Position numbers and translations under genes: made by a program
Part shown: positions 44,086 through 51,661 of the stretch, piece after piece
Layout of the letters: each line of letters begins with the position of its first letter
Numbering within the stretch: the first letter of the stretch is position 1
The notes under the pieces: model-generated
Told to the model about the DNA's origin: nothing
Databases searched by the model: none
Seen by the model: only the letters and a program-made list of their open reading frames with translations
DNA from: Paenibacillus faecis
GTDB lineage: Bacteria > Bacillota > Bacilli > Paenibacillales > Paenibacillaceae
NCBI RefSeq assembly: GCF_008084145.1
Contig: NZ_VSDO01000002.1
Coordinates: 992,001-1,056,000, forward strand
Direction of reading: 5' to 3'
DNA: 64,000 nucleotides

Positions 44086-44886
44086 GTGAGCAGAACTTTT
44101 ACAGTGATGACATTCAATTTGCGTACGGCAGTAGCTACAGACCCTTATGTATGGGAAAAAAGAAAGCATTGGGTAGCCAAAATCATCGAGGACCGCAAGC
44201 CGGATTTGATCGGTACGCAAGAAGCGACTGTTCCTATGCTGGATTGGCTAAAAGATCGATTCCACGGAACCTATGACGTATATGGGGTTAACCGGACCCG
44301 TTCGGATGAGGCGGGGGAATTCAGCGCTATTTTTGTTAAAAGGGACAGCTTTTCCATCTTGCGAAGCGGTTCGTTTATGTTGTCGGAAACTCCGGATGTG
44401 ATCGGCAGTTTTGGCTGGGATGCCCAATGCGAAAGAATTTGTTCATGGGTAGAGCTTGCTTTTCATGGCGAGACAAAGCCCGCGATAAGGTTTTTTAATA
44501 CTCATCTGGATCATATAGGCAAGGTGGCTAGAATAGAAGGGTTGAGACTGATTTTGAAAAACATGCGGGAACAGAATCTGGGCATCCCCTTACCGGTCAT
44601 ACTAACCGGCGATTTCAACGATACTCCGGAGAGCGGATTGCTCGATGTGATCCATGAATTCGAGCCTATGACAAGTTGCTTCGACCTTATGTCCGAGGAG
44701 GAGAAGAAACATAGCAGAACGTTTCATGGCTATCAGGGGGGCACGGAAGGCAGCCCTATCGATTACATTATGAGCAGTCAAGGGATTGACTTTAAATCCA
44801 GTGCGATTGTGAGAGACAAGGTCGAAGATGGGTACCCTTCGGATCATTATCCGATCGTGGCCCACATGGAAATGCAAGCAGATTAA
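44086..44886 (+). CDS. Endonuclease/exonuclease/phosphatase-family hydrolase
   Basis: Cytoplasmic metal-dependent phosphohydrolase of 266 residues, GTG start behind TAGGAGGCG. Canonical EEP residues are visible: N in TFNLRTA, E in LIGTQEA, H in NTHLDHIG, DFN in LTGDFNDTPES, and the closing DHYPIVAHME. The family includes phosphodiesterases and sphingomyelinases, so with a Ugp-like importer it may hydrolyse an imported phosphodiester. It sits inside the transporter operon (11-nt gap). The actual substrate is not deducible. Confidence 0.8.
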   Translation: MSRTFTVMTFNLRTAVATDPYVWEKRKHWVAKIIEDRKPDLIGTQEATVPMLDWLKDRFHGTYDVYGVNRTRSDEAGEFSAIFVKRDSFSILRSGSFMLSETPDVIGSFGWDAQCERICSWVELAFHGETKPAIRFFNTHLDHIGKVARIEGLRLILKNMREQNLGIPLPVILTGDFNDTPESGLLDVIHEFEPMTSCFDLMSEEEKKHSRTFHGYQGGTEGSPIDYIMSSQGIDFKSSAIVRDKVEDGYPSDHYPIVAHMEMQAD

Positions 44887-44966
44887 CCTGCCCATTCAGA
44901 CGCAGACCCAGAGCACTGATAGGTAGTTAATATAAAAAAACACATAACCCTTAGGAGGATTTGGGA

Positions 44967-46355
44967 ATGAGGAAAACCATAGCAGTACTTGCCGCATCGA
45001 TCATACTACTTACCGGGTGCGGGACGAAAACCGACACAACCGCTTCTTCCATGGACGCCAGCAGCAGCGCGGTGGCTAATACCAGCCAATCCGGAACGGT
45101 TCATTTAACATTTTGGCATGCCATGGGAGGCACGAATGAAGGTGTGGTGAAAGAAGTCGTCCAAAATTTCAACGATACGATAGGCAAGGAAAAGGGGATT
45201 GAAGTTACGCCGGTATTTCAAGGCAGTTACCAGGACTTGCTGAAAAAAGTAAAAGCGGCCGTCCAGGCGAAGGATACCAAAAACTTACCGGATATCGTAC
45301 AAGTTCCCGCATCGGACACGGCATATATCAAGGACGTGCCTAGTATTATCTGGGCGCAATCGATGATCGATAAAGACCCTTCTTTCAATATAGCGGATTT
45401 AGAGCCCAATACCGTTTCTTCCTTCAGCTTCAAAGGTAAATTGGCGGGCGTTCCGTTTGCTAACTCTACAGTTTTATTGTACTACAATAAAAACATGTTT
45501 AAAGAAGCGGGGTTGGACCCGAATAAACCTCCTCAAACCATTGATGAAATGGGCCAATACGCCGCCAAGATGACGAAGAGGAACGGAGATCAAGTGACGC
45601 AATGGGGTCTTTCCGTAACGCCGGACCAATATCACTTATCGAGCTGGATCGGGATGCAGGGAGGCTATATCGGCAATAACAAAAACGGTCGTGAAGACAC
45701 CATGACCCAAGTAGAATTTGATTCGACAGGGACGATGAAAGAATTCCTAACCACTTGGAAAAAGGCTGTGGAATACGGCGGCATCCAAACGGGCCCGGAA
45801 GTAAAAACGAACGAGGTCTTTGCTGCAGGAAAGCTGGGTATGTTCCTTAATTCAACAGCAGGAGTAAAAGGAACGTTAACCGCGGTGGGCGATAAATTTG
45901 AAGTAGGCACCGCGTTCTTGCCTAAGGTCCATGAGAGTGACAAAGGCGGAGTAGCTGTCGGCGGTTCGGCGCTGTACCTGGTGGACAGAGGCGAACCATC
46001 GAACATCGATGCCGCATGGGAATATATGAAATACAGCACTTCTCCAAAAACACAATTTACATGGCATACAGGCACCGGTTATTTCCCGGTCAACAAAAAA
46101 ACCTATGATTTGCCTGAAATGAAGCAGCATTTGGAGAAAAATCCTTTATTTAAAACCGCAATCGAGCAGCTCCACGCATCGTCTCCGGAAACTCAGGAAC
46201 CCATGAACCCGGTCTCCGGTGAATTCAACCGCGCGATAAAGGACGAAACCCTGGCCTATGTTACAGGCAAAAAAGATATCGACCAAGCCATTAAAGATAT
46301 GGCCGCCGCCTCCAACAAAGCTTTGGAAGACTACAATAGGGTGAATAAGAAGTGA
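44967..46355 (+). CDS. UgpB-like substrate-binding lipoprotein
   Basis: Extracellular binding protein of 462 residues with lipobox SIILLTGCGT (Cys about 18). The UgpB-type core starts VHLTFWHAMGGTNEGVV, with FQGSYQDLLKKVKAAVQA, PFANSTVLLYYNKNMFKEAG, and VGGSALYLVDRG at the ligand hinge. This is the usual signature of sn-glycerol-3-phosphate or glycerophosphodiester binders, although sugar binders share it. ATG at 44967 follows TTAGGAGG. Last gene of the GntR-controlled operon. Confidence 0.88.
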   Translation: MRKTIAVLAASIILLTGCGTKTDTTASSMDASSSAVANTSQSGTVHLTFWHAMGGTNEGVVKEVVQNFNDTIGKEKGIEVTPVFQGSYQDLLKKVKAAVQAKDTKNLPDIVQVPASDTAYIKDVPSIIWAQSMIDKDPSFNIADLEPNTVSSFSFKGKLAGVPFANSTVLLYYNKNMFKEAGLDPNKPPQTIDEMGQYAAKMTKRNGDQVTQWGLSVTPDQYHLSSWIGMQGGYIGNNKNGREDTMTQVEFDSTGTMKEFLTTWKKAVEYGGIQTGPEVKTNEVFAAGKLGMFLNSTAGVKGTLTAVGDKFEVGTAFLPKVHESDKGGVAVGGSALYLVDRGEPSNIDAAWEYMKYSTSPKTQFTWHTGTGYFPVNKKTYDLPEMKQHLEKNPLFKTAIEQLHASSPETQEPMNPVSGEFNRAIKDETLAYVTGKKDIDQAIKDMAAASNKALEDYNRVNKK

Positions 46356-46410
46356 TCCTTAGAGTAAATAAAAAGTAATCCTTGTTAATCGTGTTGTAAT
46401 GACAAATAGG

Positions 46411-46456
46411 AGACGTGCATGGGGAGCCTTGATCGGCCCGTGCACGTTCTTTTGTT
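46411..46456 (+). terminator. Rho-independent terminator of the Ugp-like operon
   Basis: Stem ACGTGCA/TGCACGT (extended by GGG/CCC), then TCTTTTGTTG. Confidence 0.8.
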
Positions 46457-46472
46457 GTAAATGGACACGATT

Positions 46473-46671
46473 AAGGAGTTTGCTTGAAGGGGATGCAGGT
46501 GGAGGATATCCCGAGTCGCTTGGCTAACATCGACGGCTAGGATCTTGACAAGATTTGAACGTGCGATATAATGCCGCGCTGGAAGAAGGCCAAAGCGGCG
46601 GGAGACACCACGATTGGAGCGGATCCGAGTTTAACGCGGCGAAATTGCAGGGATCGTTGGTGGAGAAGTAT
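46473..46671 (+). pseudogene. Relics of a YesN-like regulator and a sugar-binding protein
   Basis: 46473-46523 aligns with 34921-34970 inside the AraC part of the response regulator gene (shared words GAAGG.GATGCAGGTG and GAGGATAT). 46531-46671 aligns with the last part of the sugar-binding protein gene (37417-37566), sharing ACCACGATTGGAGCGGATCC and TCGTTGGTGGAGAAGTA, with a 10-bp deletion and frame-disrupting indels. The order regulator then binding protein matches the intact locus at 33.5-37.6 kb, so this is a collapsed paralogous copy. Neither part can be translated. Confidence 0.75.
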
Positions 46672-46685
46672 GGGGAGGAAAAAAG

Positions 46686-46730
46686 ACAAGCCCAGTTGTA
46701 TATGAACTTGGGCTTGTTTATTTTTTATTT
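46686..46730 (+). terminator. Terminator directly before the group II intron
   Basis: Stem ACAAGCCCA/TTGGGCTTGT followed by TTATTTTTTATTT. The intron begins within a few bases of the T-run. Confidence 0.85.
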
Positions 46731-47258
46731 AGCGTGCCCAGACGCACGCATCTTCTAGCCGGTGAAAGTCCGGTCACGGGAAGAGCCAAGTCCCCGTGTA
46801 GCTTGGATACTTGCGTATGGCGAAATCTGTGCGTAAAAGCGTATCGACAAAAGTACCTGTCGGAGACAGGGCGAGCAACATACCAGGCCGTAACATAAAG
46901 TGAATCCTGCCGCGTCGTCAAAAAGGCCTCGCAAGAGGGAAGAGAGGGAGCCGAGTCTCGTGAATATGGACGAAGGCCAAGGAAGCTGTTTTGAACTTGG
47001 AGCGACAGCGAAGAGCCCTCCGGCGTATGGGGATCGGCATGGTATGAAAGAAGACGCAGTGAACTGGGGAGACCCTCCCCTGCACGAAGAAATTTTTTTT
47101 TTTTCGTAAGAGGATGCTCTATAAATCCAAAGGTGAAGTGAGCCATTCGCAGGAAGGGAGTCCGAGGGGCTCGTAGTACTGAGGAACCGCAGGACAACAT
47201 AACCTGCGGGAGGGAAGGAGCCCTGCTTTGTTCACGTTTCTTAAGGAGGTACGAGTCA

Positions 47259-48551
47259 GTGAATGCCAAGCGGCTAACAACACCAAAGGAAAACGTTCAA
47301 CAACTCCAAGAGAAACTAGGTCATGCGGCCAAGGAAAGCAAGAAGCGCAGATTCCATGCGCTGTACGACAAGGTCTACCGAATGGACATTCTGTGGGAAG
47401 CGTGGCGAAGGGTTAGGGCTAATAAAGGGGCAGCGGGAGTGGACGGTGAAACGCTGTCGGACATCGAGAAGCAGGGAGAGCATCATTTCCTGCAAGAATG
47501 CCACCGCATCCTTAAGGAAGGAAACTACCATCCACAGCCTGTTCGACGGCACTACATCCCGAAGAAAGACGGGAAGCAAAGGCCGCTCGGCATACCCACT
47601 GTCCGAGACCGAGTCATACAGATGGCAACGAAGATGGTCATAGAACCGATCTTTGAAACGGACTTTCAGGAATCCTCATTTGGGTTCCGACCGAAGAAAA
47701 GCGCGAAGCAAGCGCTCGACCGAATCCGGAAGGCATGCAACCGCAAAGGCAATTGGGTGGTCGACGTCGACATCCAAGGCTACTTCGACAACATTAATCA
47801 AGAGAAGCTCATGAAGCTGGTGGAAATGCGAGTCAGCGACAAACGCATCTTGAAGTTAATACAGAAGTGGTTAAACGCGGGAGTCATGGAAGAAGGAAAG
47901 GCAAGACGCTCAGATTTAGGAACGCCGCAAGGCGGGGTGATTTCTCCGCTGTTAGCGAACATCTACCTAAACTACTTTGACATTCTGTGGGGACGACATG
48001 GCGACGGGATTGGAGAACTTACGCGTTATGCAGATGACTTCGTGGTTGTGTGCAAAACGAGGAAGGATGCAGAGCGAGCCTACGAGCTGATCCACGCGAT
48101 CATGGAACGGCTCGAACTCACATTGCATCCGACCAAAACGCGCTTTGTCGGTCTTTGGACAGGAAAAGAAGGCTTCGACTTTCTAGGTATGCACCATCGC
48201 AAGACGAAGGCTGAAACCTCCGAAGGGCGGGTGTACTACACCACGCAACAATGGTTAACCCGGAAAGCGGAAGAACGCATCCGGGAAGTCGTTAAGGAAC
48301 GATTGGCTCCACCGAACATGAGACATAAGTCATTATTAGAACATGTGAACTGGCTGAATCCCAAGATTCAGGGATGGAGGAATTACTACTATACGGCTTA
48401 CAGTCAACGTAAGATGGCAAAATTGGATTGGTACATCTTGCAAAGGTTTGCAAGATGGTACGCCAAGAAACGCCAACGCAGACGATGGATGAGTTCGTTC
48501 CGCGAGATTAAAATCTTGACCAGTCAATTTGGACTCAAAACGCTCTTGTAA
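47259..48551 (+). CDS. ltrA: Group II intron reverse transcriptase/maturase
   Basis: Intron-encoded protein of 430 residues, GTG start with AAGGAGG at 9 nt. RT motifs: the block ANKGAAGVDGETL, then RPLGIPTVRDRVIQ, FGFRPKKSAKQAL, VVDVDIQGYFDNI with the first catalytic Asp, GTPQGGVISPLLANIYL, and the active-site box TRYADDFVVVC. The maturase (X) domain follows with the LNPKIQGWRNYYY stretch. It ends soon after, so no HNH endonuclease domain is present. It splices its own intron and mediates retrohoming. The gene appears intact. Confidence 0.93.
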   Translation: MNAKRLTTPKENVQQLQEKLGHAAKESKKRRFHALYDKVYRMDILWEAWRRVRANKGAAGVDGETLSDIEKQGEHHFLQECHRILKEGNYHPQPVRRHYIPKKDGKQRPLGIPTVRDRVIQMATKMVIEPIFETDFQESSFGFRPKKSAKQALDRIRKACNRKGNWVVDVDIQGYFDNINQEKLMKLVEMRVSDKRILKLIQKWLNAGVMEEGKARRSDLGTPQGGVISPLLANIYLNYFDILWGRHGDGIGELTRYADDFVVVCKTRKDAERAYELIHAIMERLELTLHPTKTRFVGLWTGKEGFDFLGMHHRKTKAETSEGRVYYTTQQWLTRKAEERIREVVKERLAPPNMRHKSLLEHVNWLNPKIQGWRNYYYTAYSQRKMAKLDWYILQRFARWYAKKRQRRRWMSSFREIKILTSQFGLKTLL

Positions 48552-48580
48552 TCTGCATGCACATGGATGACGAACATCGG

Positions 48581-48614
48581 AAAGCCGTATGAGGGAAAAC
48601 CTCACGTACGGTTT
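48581..48614 (+). ncRNA. Group II intron domain V
   Basis: AAAGCCGTATGAGG-GAAAA-CCTCACGTACGGTTT folds into the short conserved catalytic hairpin with its 2-nt bulge. It contains the AGC triad at 48583-48585. Confidence 0.85.
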
Positions 48615-48658
48615 GATGAGGAGGGGCAGAATTTATCTGCCCTTTACTCTAGACCAAA

Positions 48659-48877
48659 CTATTTTTCCGTAGGTCGCTTAGAGATATTTGTCTGACCCAG
48701 AATGTAGTCGATACTTACTTTGTAAAATTCGGATAACTTAATCAACACAGAACTCGGCACATCCAAATTCCCGCTTTCGTATCTGGAATAGGTTGCTTGA
48801 GAGATGTTTAGATACTCTGCCAATTGTTTTTGCGTCATATCCCTGTCCTCACGCAAATCGCGTATTCTCTTGTACAT
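48659..48877 (-). CDS. XRE-family transcriptional regulator
   Basis: Small Cro/CI-type repressor of 72 residues, almost entirely the helix-turn-helix: MTQKQLAEYLNISQATYSRY followed by ESGNLDVPSSVLIKLSEFY. Its stop lies about 6 bp from the 3' end of the intron. It is divergent from the DUF6809 gene. The shared region contains an 11-bp inverted repeat that is its likely operator. Such XRE/DUF6809 pairs may be remnants of a mobile element's control region. Confidence 0.88.
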   Translation of the reverse strand: MYKRIRDLREDRDMTQKQLAEYLNISQATYSRYESGNLDVPSSVLIKLSEFYKVSIDYILGQTNISKRPTEK

Positions 48878-48903
48878 CGTTCATCACCCAAGCTAAGTTT
48901 AAT

Positions 48904-48947
48904 TTATGCGAAAACAGCATATTGAGTTTTATGCATTTTTCGCATAA
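48904..48947. promoter_or_regulatory. Inverted repeat between xre and DUF6809 genes
   Basis: TTATGCGAAAA at 48904-48914 and its exact reverse complement TTTTCGCATAA at 48937-48947 flank a 22-bp centre, midway between two divergent starts. A probable operator for the XRE protein, controlling both genes. Confidence 0.65.
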
Positions 48948-49027
48948 AATCTATTTATACTAGAATTGTTGACCGTTTTAAATATTCTAAACTATACCGT
49001 TTACATAATTCCTAGAGGGTGAGTCGA

Positions 49028-49315
49028 ATGAAGAGTATTTTGGAGGAGCTTTACAGAGGAAATCTAAACCCAGAAGAGCAAATGATCCCTACCGATCCTG
49101 AATATCGTCAACTCAATAGAAAACTATCTGATTTGATGTTGGAAGCCAAGAGAAGATTTTCGGAGGACGATTTCAAAACCCTTGAGGAGATCTTGGATTT
49201 GAACGGGGAGACTAGTTCTATGGTAGCGAGTGAGGCTTTTGTCCAGGGGTTTAGGATGGGGGCTTTGGTGATGGTGGAGGTGTTTTGGGGGACGGGGGAG
49301 GTTTTTAAGGAGTGA
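49028..49315 (+). CDS. DUF6809-like small protein
   Basis: Soluble protein of 95 residues, beginning MKSILEELYRGNLNPEEQMI and containing a predicted helical pair (LMLEAKRRFSEDDFKTLEEI; SEAFVQGFRMGALVMVEVFW). This matches the small DUF6809 proteins common in Paenibacillus and Clostridia, of unknown role, often beside XRE regulators. ATG at 49028 is preceded by AGAGGGTGAG; GTG at 49019 is possible but poorly placed. Confidence 0.7.
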   Translation: MKSILEELYRGNLNPEEQMIPTDPEYRQLNRKLSDLMLEAKRRFSEDDFKTLEEILDLNGETSSMVASEAFVQGFRMGALVMVEVFWGTGEVFKE

Positions 49316-49374
49316 GGTTGGTGAGGGCAGTCTGGGGGGAATATAAAATCAGGAAGAATAGATGATATAAATCC

Positions 49375-49418
49375 GAAACTTTCGCTAATCATTTTTGCGG
49401 AAGTTTTTTTGTTTTTTT
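49375..49418 (+). terminator. Rho-independent terminator after DUF6809 gene
   Basis: Stem AACTTTCGC/GCGGAAGTT (one mismatch) followed by T7. Confidence 0.75.
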
Positions 49419-49502
49419 GAGTAAAGATTATTAGTTTGTATTCCATTTTATAGTAGAATAAGGCTGTAGTTCATTTAGACTATTTCATAATATTTTCAAT
49501 GA

Positions 49503-49914
49503 ATTCTGTTATTCACGTACTTTGTAAATACACGTTATCCGAAACTACTGAACCTATTTTTAGACAAAGGAGATAGTACATATGATTTAGGCGTCTTCGT
49601 GTTGGAAAAATGATCTTTTGGCACTTTCAGAGAAGATAAAAACTAAATATGCAGTAACATCATTTTCTGAGGAAATGGCTGTTGATTTTGAGAAAGATAT
49701 TCTGATAGCCCTATATTCGGTTCGAAAACTAGAAGAAGCAGGTAAACTGTCTTTAAATACAAAAGGAATACAAATTCAAGTAAAGTCATACAAAAACATG
49801 AAGGATGTTACAAGACTTAATTGGCATAGAATAGACGAACTGTATACATTAGATACTCCCGAGATACTCCCGTTACTGAAAGGCTGGGCGCAGACAAATT
49901 ATATAATCAAATAA
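49503..49914 (+). pseudogene. Frameshifted small gene of unknown family
   Basis: One frame reads KLLNLFLDKGDSTYDLGVFV then LEK-stop (ending at TGA 49611). The next frame continues NDLLALSEKIKTKYAVTSFS, EEMAVDFEKDILIALYSVRK and on to WAQTNYIIK at 49914. Joining them needs one extra A in the run GGAAAAATG at about 49605, so a single-base deletion has broken the gene. No start codon is visible before 49503. A translation from TTG 49618 is possible but would lose the N-terminus. Family not recognised; size and composition suit an immunity-type protein. Confidence 0.55.
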
Positions 49915-50015
49915 TACACAGCTATATATTTTTAATATCAACTGATGAAAAGAAGTAATTGATGGTTTCTTTTTTTGTTCTGATAGAATGAGAGACAGGA
50001 AACTATATTTTATTA

Positions 50016-50126
50016 AATTACTCGAATTGGATAAATTCATATCTACTGGGAAATGATTACCCTACTAAAGTAAAATACGATTTTGATGAGTCAATTAAAG
50101 ATTATAGAGTCTATTCAGAAGCATAG
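50016..50126 (+). pseudogene. C-terminal fragment of an unrecognised protein
   Basis: Frame ending at TAG 50124 reads NYSNWINSYLLGNDYPTKVK then YDFDESIKDYRVYSEA. It is protein-like, but an upstream stop at 49989 and the absence of a start show that only the tail remains. It resembles the ends of small SUKH or immunity proteins only in general character. Confidence 0.4.
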
Positions 50127-50377
50127 GGAGGCTAACTAGAAGAACAAGTTTATTATTCGAAGAAGAGGTGATCGTGATAACAGCGTATTCACGCGCCGGC
50201 CCTCTAAGCCCTTTGTTCGTCAGATGATAAGGAGCCAAGAAAGTTGAGTCAGGCGAATAACCCTGCAGCCCAAGTCCTCGCCACGTTCGCTTCGCCCACT
50301 TAGGGCTCTCAGGTTTGTGAATACCAGAGCGTTATCTGAAATTAACTAGTTGGTTTTACTCAAAGGAGTATATTAGA
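50127..50377. other. GC-richer mosaic segment inside the AT-rich island
   Basis: Positions 50180-50320 are visibly more GC-rich than either flank (for example CACGCGCCGGCCC and CTCGCCACGTTCGC) and encode nothing I recognise. It may be a fragment of another replicon or of the surrounding chromosome. The last 20 bp contain AAAGGAG, the ribosome binding site of the HNH gene. Confidence 0.35.
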
Positions 50378-51175
50378 ATGATGGAATCATTTAAAGAATT
50401 TAAATACAGATTTACATACCCAAATGTTTCATTTATTTATGAAACAGTATTCGATAGGGCGGAAGAGGAATATTTGGAGGATTATTTTGATCCTGAGGAT
50501 GGAGCCTTTAGATTAAGGATTTCTAAACCCCAAAAAGATACATTATTACACGATTTTTTAAGAGTTCGACTCAAACTAGATTATGAATATTTTGAAGATA
50601 AGGTTGGTTACTCTGAAATTATTGATGAGTATGAGAAAATCTTAAACACGTACCATGTTCCATTTCTGCCGAGTAAAGAGTTTGAAGGCTCAGTTAATGA
50701 CGATGGTTTATTAAAAGAATGTGAGGACACAAAATTCAATTATATTCAAAATCTTAAGCAACTATTAATTCCAATATTCGAACAAATTGTGCAAGAATCT
50801 TTTACAATATTGTTTGGCGATAGGATGTTTTTATTAAAATTCAATGAGATTGTTGCCTCTATAACAAAAAAGATGAGGAAATACGATTATCCTGAGATAA
50901 TGAAACGTGATGGGGTAGTAAAGAGAGCGACTTATATTCCTAGATGGCTTAAGGATGCAATTTTTCATAGAGACAAAGGGAAATGTCAAGTTTGCGGAAG
51001 GGATTTATCAGGATTAATGTTTCTAGGTGAGGAAATTCATTATGATCATGTTATTCCGCTAAATTTAGGTGGAAACAATGACCCTACGAATTTTCAATTA
51101 TTATGCAAAGAGCATAACTTATCAAAAAGCGGAACCCAGATAATAACTTCTGAAAGATATCAAACCTATTGGTAA
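50378..51175 (+). CDS. HNH endonuclease with uncharacterised N-terminal domain
   Basis: Protein of 265 residues. Residues 1-190 are acidic, largely helical and unrecognised. Residues about 195-262 form an HNH domain: CQVCGRDLSG supplies two zinc-type cysteines, YDHVIPLNLGGNNDPTNFQL holds the catalytic His/Asp and Asn, and CKEHNLSKSG closes the motif. ATG at 50378 follows AAAGGAG at 9 nt. The gene is very AT-rich and stands in the accessory island upstream of HamAB, so a restriction-like or abortive role is plausible but not shown. Confidence 0.75.
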   Translation: MMESFKEFKYRFTYPNVSFIYETVFDRAEEEYLEDYFDPEDGAFRLRISKPQKDTLLHDFLRVRLKLDYEYFEDKVGYSEIIDEYEKILNTYHVPFLPSKEFEGSVNDDGLLKECEDTKFNYIQNLKQLLIPIFEQIVQESFTILFGDRMFLLKFNEIVASITKKMRKYDYPEIMKRDGVVKRATYIPRWLKDAIFHRDKGKCQVCGRDLSGLMFLGEEIHYDHVIPLNLGGNNDPTNFQLLCKEHNLSKSGTQIITSERYQTYW

Positions 51176-51329
51176 TACTGCGATAACTATGGGATTGACT
51201 ACATAGAACTTAATTAAAATTTGATGAAGTATATATATATTATGAAGGATGTTTTTATTCAATTTATGAAAATTTAGAGACAACGCCTATATTGTAACTT
51301 AAAGTTGAGAAAACAAAGGAGAAAGTCAA

Positions 51330-51437
51330 ATGCAGGGAATTAACTCGATAGTTAGCTAGTTTGATTCAACATGTAGAATTGTAATTGATGAATTTACTTT
51401 CATTTTTAAGGGATATACCAAACAAGATTGGAAATAA
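51330..51437 (+). pseudogene. Short gene remnant with in-frame amber codon
   Basis: AAAGGAG precedes ATG 51330, and the frame reads MQGINSIVS-stop (TAG 51357), then FDSTCRIVIDEFTFIFKGYT, KQDWK-stop at 51435. The protein-like sequence continues in the same frame after the TAG, so a nonsense mutation or truncation is likely. Family not recognised. The rest of 51176-51661 shows only the terminator below and the HamA promoter region. Confidence 0.4.
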
Positions 51438-51451
51438 TTCAATTGTAAAAA

Positions 51452-51486
51452 AGACTTGCCCTTCTATGTAAGGGCTTATTTATTAC
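51452..51486 (+). terminator. Rho-independent terminator
   Basis: Stem GCCCTT/AAGGGC, loop CTATGT, then TTATTTATT. Confidence 0.65.
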
Positions 51487-51661
51487 CCTAGAACTAGGGG
51501 TTGTTAACTTTTTCCAAATAAGGTACTATATTTATAGGTAGAATGTATGATTGTGTATTCTGGATATTTCAAAATTTCTTGAATGTATCAAGTTAATTGA
51601 CTTGCATTTAAATTATTTTATTGCTTTTTTCGATAAAAGTTAACCTAAAGGTAGTGAATTT

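Larger units (their letters stand above)
46734..48653 (+). mobile_element. Group II intron with encoded maturase
   Basis: The 5' end GTGCCCAGACGCAC is of the GUGYG type. It is followed by a structured 520-nt leader with GCCGGTGAAAGTCCGGTCA, the maturase gene, domain V at 48581-48614, a domain VI stem (GGGGCAGA..TCTGCCC) and an end near CTCTAGAC. Boundaries are estimated to within a few bases. It is inserted immediately downstream of a Rho-independent terminator, a site preference described for class C introns, and the maturase lacks an endonuclease domain, which agrees; domain V starts with an AGC triad, so the class is not settled. Confidence 0.85.

Noticed and set aside
47259-48551. Reverse transcriptase as a retron or DRT defence enzyme
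   Set aside because: It carries the maturase domain and lies between a GUGYG-type 5' end and domain V/VI, so it is an ordinary group II intron protein.
50127-50377. Integron attC-like site or structured RNA in the GC-richer patch
   Set aside because: No matching core-site pairs and no stable extended stem could be drawn by eye, and no integrase is present.
51330-51437. In-frame TAG codons read through (for example as pyrrolysine)
   Set aside because: Other relics nearby show frameshifts and truncations as well, genes elsewhere end normally at TAG, and no pylTSBCD genes are seen; decay is simpler.
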